Assembly (NCBI GenBank): GCA_002105175.1
Contig: MCGE01000005.1
Coordinates: 1,922,001 to 1,986,000 of the forward strand
Direction of reading: 5' to 3'
DNA from: Absidia repens
Lineage: Eukaryota > Mucoromycota > Mucoromycetes > Mucorales > Cunninghamellaceae
Length of the DNA stretch: 64,000 nt
Position numbers and translations under genes: made by a program. Under the pieces are notes generated by a model. It had not been told where the DNA came from. It saw nothing but the letters and a program-made list of their open reading frames with translations, and searched no databases. Of this stretch, positions 59,282 through 64,000 are shown piece after piece; positions within the stretch are counted from its first letter, which is position 1; each line of letters begins with the position of its first letter.

Positions 59282-61201
59282 ATGGAACTGAAAAGACAAA
59301 CTGATCAAGATATCCCTATTCATATTGTATCCAACGTGAACACACAACAAAGACAAGCGGAAGAGCTACTATCACGACAACATTATTCTTCCAAAAAAAA
59401 CAAGGGACGACGTGGTTACGCCAGGGCTAATTTGGATCTTGGTTTGACGATCGCCAATGCCAACGCCAACACAAACAATGCAAACCAAAAAGGAAGCAGC
59501 AAACACGATTTTTTTACAAGCTTACAAGAACGGTACGAAAAAGAAAAATTGCAGCAACGACCCCACTTACACTCACGCCAACAACAAGAAGGTGATACAG
59601 CAGAAGATGATCAGCAAACACAGCGTGCCATTGCCGAGGCGGAAGCTTATGCTTTATCAAGGAAGACTTACTCACTGAATACCCTGCATGACGATCGAAC
59701 TACTGGCGATGATAGCGATGATGATAATGGGAAACACGACGAAAAAGAAAATATGGATATATCTGGACGCAGTATGTTTGGATTTTCAACAACACGCAAC
59801 AAATCAACCCAAAATATGATGAAAAAGGTGGTCCAGCATGATAATTCGCTAGAAAAGAGCAACAGCAATAACCAAGTGGTGGAAACTCAAGTCAAAAAAC
59901 GTGGACGACCTCGAAAACAAATCAACGACGTGGAAACTGGTATCAAAAAACGCGGACGCAAACAGAATATCAACGTTGATGTGGAAGAAAATCATGATAA
60001 ACGACATCGTATGGAACGCAAACGACAACTCGACAATGCTATACAACATGAAAGCAAGAACGATGACGATGACGATGACGATGAAGACGATACCGAACAA
60101 TCTTCGGAAGATGATGACGGTATTGATGTACAACAACAACAACAACAACAAACGTCACTATTGGATGAAGCTGCGGGCTATGAACGTTATTTCCAAGATT
60201 TGCATGGATCATCGAAAACATCAAACAACACAATGTCTCAATTACCTGCTCTAGAACCTCAACAATTCCAAACTATCCTGGAAACTGCACCAACGAAACA
60301 TGGCCAAGAACGACTCAAGCTTACAGCGCATCATGAACAACATTTCCCACAGTGGCTGTTTGAACTTCGATCTGGATTCAATTTAGTCTTTTATGGATAT
60401 GGGTCCAAGCGGCAGTTGATCAACAAATTCGCTATGCAAGTGATGACGGATGGTCCGCTGATTGTGGTGAATGGCTTTTTCCCGTCAATAACGATCAAGG
60501 ATATCATGACCAAGATTTTGGTGGGGGCATTGGAGGCGGCAACTATTCCTGGGACACTTCAAGAACAATTGGCGATGGTGCGGGGCTACTTTACCGATGA
60601 AAATAGGGGATACAGGCGACTCTATTTGGTGGTCCATAATATGGATGGGATCAACCTTCGAAACGAAAACTCTCAAGCAGCATTGGCATCTTTAGCGGAA
60701 ACACCCAACATTCATTTAGTGGGATCGATTGATCAGATCAATGCTGGTTTGCTCTGGGATAATGTGAAATCAACGCGCTTCAACTGGATTTATCATGATG
60801 CAACTACATTCAACAATTATCTGGTGGAAACTAGCTTTGAAAATACTTTGCTTATGGGTGCCAATGAAAATGGCGGCGCTCGTGGTGTACAGCATGTCCT
60901 GGCTTCTTTGACCTCTAATGGCCGGGGTATCTTCCGTGTATTAGCCGAATATCAGATGCTTGAAATGGAAGTTAACAATGTGGACCGTGGATCTGAACAA
61001 GTAGGCTTGCCTTATCCTCAATACTTTGAAAAATGCCGGGAACAATTCCTTGTGTCTACTGAAACTGGAATGCGATCACAACTGACTGAATTCAAGGATC
61101 ATAAGGTGATGGTGACTAAGCGCTTACTGGATGGCACTGAATTGCTCTACATGCCGTTGGACAAATCTACTTTGATGGCCATTGTTGAAACTATGGACTA
61201 A
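59282..61201 (+). CDS. ORC2: Origin recognition complex subunit 2
   Basis: A single-exon gene of 639 residues, unlike its intron-rich neighbours. ORC2 is part of the six-subunit complex that marks replication origins and loads MCM with CDC6 and CDT1. The N-terminal half is disordered and charged. It carries an AT-hook-like KKRGRPRKQ (about residue 208) and a second KKRGRKQN nearby, with long acidic runs and a Gln tract. The ORC2 core starts near residue 290: FPQWLFELRSGFNLVFYGYG (degenerate P-loop region GYGSKR), PLIVVNGFFPSITIKDIMTK, RLYLVVHNMDGINLRN, and HLVGSIDQINAGLLWDN. A winged-helix C-terminus follows (RGIFRVLAEYQMLEM, MRSQLTEFKDHKVM). The absence of a Walker A lysine motif is normal for ORC2. 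The poly(A) signal is at 61279. Confidence 0.94.
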   Translation: MELKRQTDQDIPIHIVSNVNTQQRQAEELLSRQHYSSKKNKGRRGYARANLDLGLTIANANANTNNANQKGSSKHDFFTSLQERYEKEKLQQRPHLHSRQQQEGDTAEDDQQTQRAIAEAEAYALSRKTYSLNTLHDDRTTGDDSDDDNGKHDEKENMDISGRSMFGFSTTRNKSTQNMMKKVVQHDNSLEKSNSNNQVVETQVKKRGRPRKQINDVETGIKKRGRKQNINVDVEENHDKRHRMERKRQLDNAIQHESKNDDDDDDDEDDTEQSSEDDDGIDVQQQQQQQTSLLDEAAGYERYFQDLHGSSKTSNNTMSQLPALEPQQFQTILETAPTKHGQERLKLTAHHEQHFPQWLFELRSGFNLVFYGYGSKRQLINKFAMQVMTDGPLIVVNGFFPSITIKDIMTKILVGALEAATIPGTLQEQLAMVRGYFTDENRGYRRLYLVVHNMDGINLRNENSQAALASLAETPNIHLVGSIDQINAGLLWDNVKSTRFNWIYHDATTFNNYLVETSFENTLLMGANENGGARGVQHVLASLTSNGRGIFRVLAEYQMLEMEVNNVDRGSEQVGLPYPQYFEKCREQFLVSTETGMRSQLTEFKDHKVMVTKRLLDGTELLYMPLDKSTLMAIVETMD

Positions 61202-61278
61202 TTTAGTATTAATTTAGTAGTCGCTTAGTATCTGCTTAGTGATAGTTTTACTATATTCCACATTATATATTCTATTGT

Positions 61279-61284
61279 AAATAA
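61279..61284 (+). terminator. Poly(A) signal of ORC2
   Basis: AATAAA lies 78 bp after the ORC2 stop. Confidence 0.65.
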
Positions 61285-61834
61285 AAACCATATCCATCAA
61301 TTGATTCATTTTTTTTTTTTAATATTATCGCCTTTATCAAATATTTTTATTTTATTTATTGATTTTTTACTAGCTATACTGACGCATCAGGTCAACGGCC
61401 AGTCGAGGCACAACCTTCATTGTTCATCCGTCGTCGCCCAAAGGGAACGATCGCAATTAAAATCACTCAATATCATATGAAATGAAAATTATTACAGCTT
61501 GAATTACAGAAACTACTATGATATCCACTGTCACTATTATTATTATTTTGAATAAAACTATTTTCCTTTTTATTACTAATTTGCTTTTGCCTTTGCTTGT
61601 CATTGTTGTCTTTATTTTTGTCTACATATGTACATATGTATACAGTATTTATCATAGTTGAAAATATCACACTAACATGTACTATTGGCGATCCTCAAAG
61701 AAATTGACTCTTATTGCCGACATAAAAAAAAAAAAAAAAAAAAAATACCACATCATAGGCACACACGCATATACAACAACAACAACAAAGAAGATTGTTA
61801 AATAAGTTGATGATCAAAAGAAGAAGAAAAAGAA

Positions 61835-62430
61835 GGTAATTTTATTAAAGCACAAGCATAGACTGTGGAACTCAACACGATCAAGGGATCTAATAGTGCT
61901 AGCATGAGGGAAGCTATTAGAATGTTTGGAGAATGATCAGAGCTAATAGAAAGTCTCAACTGTAAAAACAGCACTATATTACACGGTAGAAGTCATGAGA
62001 GTGACTACAGGGCTATCTCTATTGTAGTATGACAATGGTCAACACTAATAAAAAAAAAGTGATGGTAGTAAAAATGGGATCTATTACGCTAGACATAAGA
62101 GGACTAATGGGATGTTTTTCATAAGAGCATGTAAAAATAGGTATATTTTATTGAAATAGAGATTCAAACTATGGACAAACTATCACTAAACTAAGCTGAT
62201 GGTGGCTCCAAAAAGTCAACTAACGATGGTTCTAATTCCTGAATCCAAAATGAAAGGGGTTCCCCATACATCTTGTGATCCCTGAGCTGAAACCCTACTA
62301 AGCTAGTCCTGACACTAATCTAAGATTACCATGACCTCAGAAATGTTGAATGGTGAAAAAAAAAAGGAAAAGAAAAAAATAAAAAGTGAAGAGAAAAAAT
62401 ATTCACGTGTGCGGGATTTGAAATCGTTTC
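61835..62430 (-). repeat. Interspersed repeat family A, copy 9
   Basis: A long, well-kept copy: TTTTATTAAAGCAC, GTCAACACTAATAAAAAAAA, GGGATCTATTACGC, TATTTTATTGAAATAGAGAT, AACTAAGCTGATGGTGGC, CTAGTCCTGACACTAATC and TGTGCGGGATTTGAAATCG. Its terminal TTTGAAATCGTTTCTG is identical to copy 1. Confidence 0.8.
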
Positions 62431-63509
62431 TGTGGCTCTCATGAGCGATTTTCTTTAATGGCAGACACAAGGAATCCCACCTCTTTTTTTTTTTTACTTT
62501 TATATTATTCAATACCATATAGCATGGTCAACACTACAGTTTTCTTCTCATATCTCTTGCCACGGTGCCCTCGTACACCTTGAGTTTTAAAATAGTTTGA
62601 TGCACGCTGTAGAATAATCCACCTCCACTGCAATGTAGAATGGCTTGCCATTCCCCGTAAAATTGTTTATCAGCTTGGTTTATTTTACGCTATGTGTACT
62701 CATTTAAATTTAACTGAGACCATAGTGGAACTTCTGATTAAATAGCTCTTTTGAATAACTGTCTTTTTAGTGAATAAAACGTTGTAAATTCTTGATTAGG
62801 TCCACTGGTACCCTGTCCACAAATTATCGCTACTCTTGAAACTATTGCTATTCTTTGATCCCTTTCCACGAGAGCAATCCTTAATTTCATCTGCGCCAGA
62901 GTTATTTATTAAAACCACTCTTGCCATTGTTTTAGAGCTTAAGTGGTCAATTAGGACAAAAAAGTGACTTTTAACCGACGAAGTATAGTCTATAACGTTT
63001 CTCCAACGTTTCTATTTTGATTCAGGGTCGATTTAAGAAAAGACGCATCGTAACTTGGCAAAATTTTTCAACCTTTTCATTTTGAACGAATCTCTAGACC
63101 GAATTTACGGTCACAGTTGCCAATATTAGGTGCAACCATGGGAGAGAAATATTCGCAAAGGGAGGCAGTGCATGAAAAATGTCAATTTTTTGAAAATTTG
63201 AGGTGAGACCCATTTTTTATTGGAAATGTGTTGATAATATATTACATCGTCACAAATAGTACTATCCCTATCATTATTACTCTGTATGGCCCACCAAAAT
63301 ACGAAATGCAGAGTGTCAACAGCAAATACCCTGCAAAGGATTTTTTTTTCATACAACACATGTCAGTTTTTTTATGCACAAATATATTCAATAGACACAA
63401 AGTGATGGATGAAGTTGTTTTAATATACAATCTATCTTTTACGCATGCACAAACACACACACATACACGCATATATATAAAATATATGACAGGTAGACCA
63501 GTGATAGAG

Positions 63510-63810
63510 AGGAAGAATACATATTTTATTTATTTTAGATAAACTATGACCAACTAACACTAACATAAGCTAATGGCGTTTCCGGTATACTACTCTCTGA
63601 GATGAGACTAACTAATGCGATCCCAGATCACGAATCCAAATGAAAGGGTTTCCCAGTGGTGTTTGTACTGCATTTTTCAGAATGCCCGTGATTCAAATTA
63701 TAATACTAATCTATGATCATCACCAGCTTTAATGAAGAAGAAAAGGGAAAAGGAGAAATGACTCAAAAAAATAAATAAACATAAAAGCACGTGGACGGAG
63801 TGTGAATATG
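63510..63810 (-). repeat. Interspersed repeat family A, copy 10 (variant subtype)
   Basis: Has AAAGGGTTTCCCAGTGGTG, TTTGTACTGCATTTTTCAGA and ends at GGACGGAGTGTGAATATG. It shares its variant words with copy 3. Confidence 0.65.
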
Positions 63811-63949
63811 TGTACCATTCATCCTCTTTTCTCTCTAGCATACTGAGGGCCGAGTAAGATGGTTGGGTCCCAATGTATTTCCTACTAATGTGTAAACTAG
63901 CAGAGGTGCCTAATACCATCTAACACCATCCCGCCGAACCCATAGTTTA

Positions 63950-63950
<1 letters not shown>

Positions 63951-63989
<39 letters not shown>
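63951..63989. repeat. Poly(A) homopolymer, 39 nt
   Basis: Uninterrupted run of 39 A, close to the right edge of the window. Confidence 0.85.
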
Positions 63990-63994
<5 letters not shown>

Positions 63995-64000
63995 CACCTA

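Larger units (their letters stand above)
61202..64000. other. Gene-free repeat-bearing right end
   Basis: Holds the ORC2 3' flank, A tracts (about 61722-61745 and 63951-63989), and family A copies 9 and 10. The rest has no supported feature. Confidence 0.55.

Noticed and set aside
61371..61480. Possible last exon on the minus strand (VPRLAVDLMRQYS then TAG) convergent with ORC2
   Set aside because: I could not find upstream exons with matching phase. The region upstream is AT-rich and stop-laden.

Overview
The window is intron-rich, AT-rich fungal nuclear DNA with no prokaryotic features. Introns are short (mostly about 50-120 bp) with GTAAGT-like donors and pyrimidine-AG acceptors. Gene content points to an early-diverging filamentous fungus, most likely Mucoromycota and plausibly Mucorales. 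The clues are an Integrator subunit (INTS7), CAND1, SMU1, a short-exon homeobox gene, and long gene-free stretches filled with decayed repeats. The species cannot be named from the sequence alone.

Layout. 1-13 kb: mitochondrial-type cysteine synthase (-), INTS7 (-), a secreted GDSL esterase (+), a small predicted mitochondrial protein (-) and the PP2A catalytic subunit (-). 13.6-22 kb: a SWI/SNF-type ATPase (+), an unknown 233-residue protein (+) and proteasome beta-3 (+). 22-35.9 kb is almost gene-free. It holds one homeobox gene (-), tRNA-Ile(AAU), and decayed mobile and repeat DNA. 35.9-59 kb is a dense block: a GDE1-type SPX/ankyrin/GDPD enzyme (-), a multi-PH-domain Spo71/Mug56-like protein (-), CAND1 (-), a STE11-type MAPKKK (-), a CENP-W-like histone-fold protein (+) and SMU1 (-). 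ORC2 (+) follows at 59.3-61.2 kb, and 61.2-64 kb is repeats again.

Functionally these are mostly housekeeping genes. They cover chromatin and replication (SNF2/STH1, ORC2, CENP-W), RNA processing (INTS7, SMU1), protein turnover (PUP3, CAND1), signalling (PP2A, STE11), and phosphate/phospholipid metabolism (GDE1). Divergent pairs sharing short promoters are STE11/CENP-W (284 bp) and SMU1/ORC2 (171 bp).

The most unusual material is in three places. First, an interspersed non-coding repeat family has about ten copies in this window; it has an internal B-box-like motif and repeated AATAAA motifs. Second, a cluster of LTR-retroelement remnants lies just downstream of tRNA-Ile(AAU), and the putative primer-binding sites match that tRNA's 3' end including the non-encoded CCA. 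Third, several genes have extremely small exons (3, 6 and 11 nt) that automated prediction would probably miss. All gene models were spliced by eye; starts, stops and reading frames were checked, but individual splice sites remain predictions.
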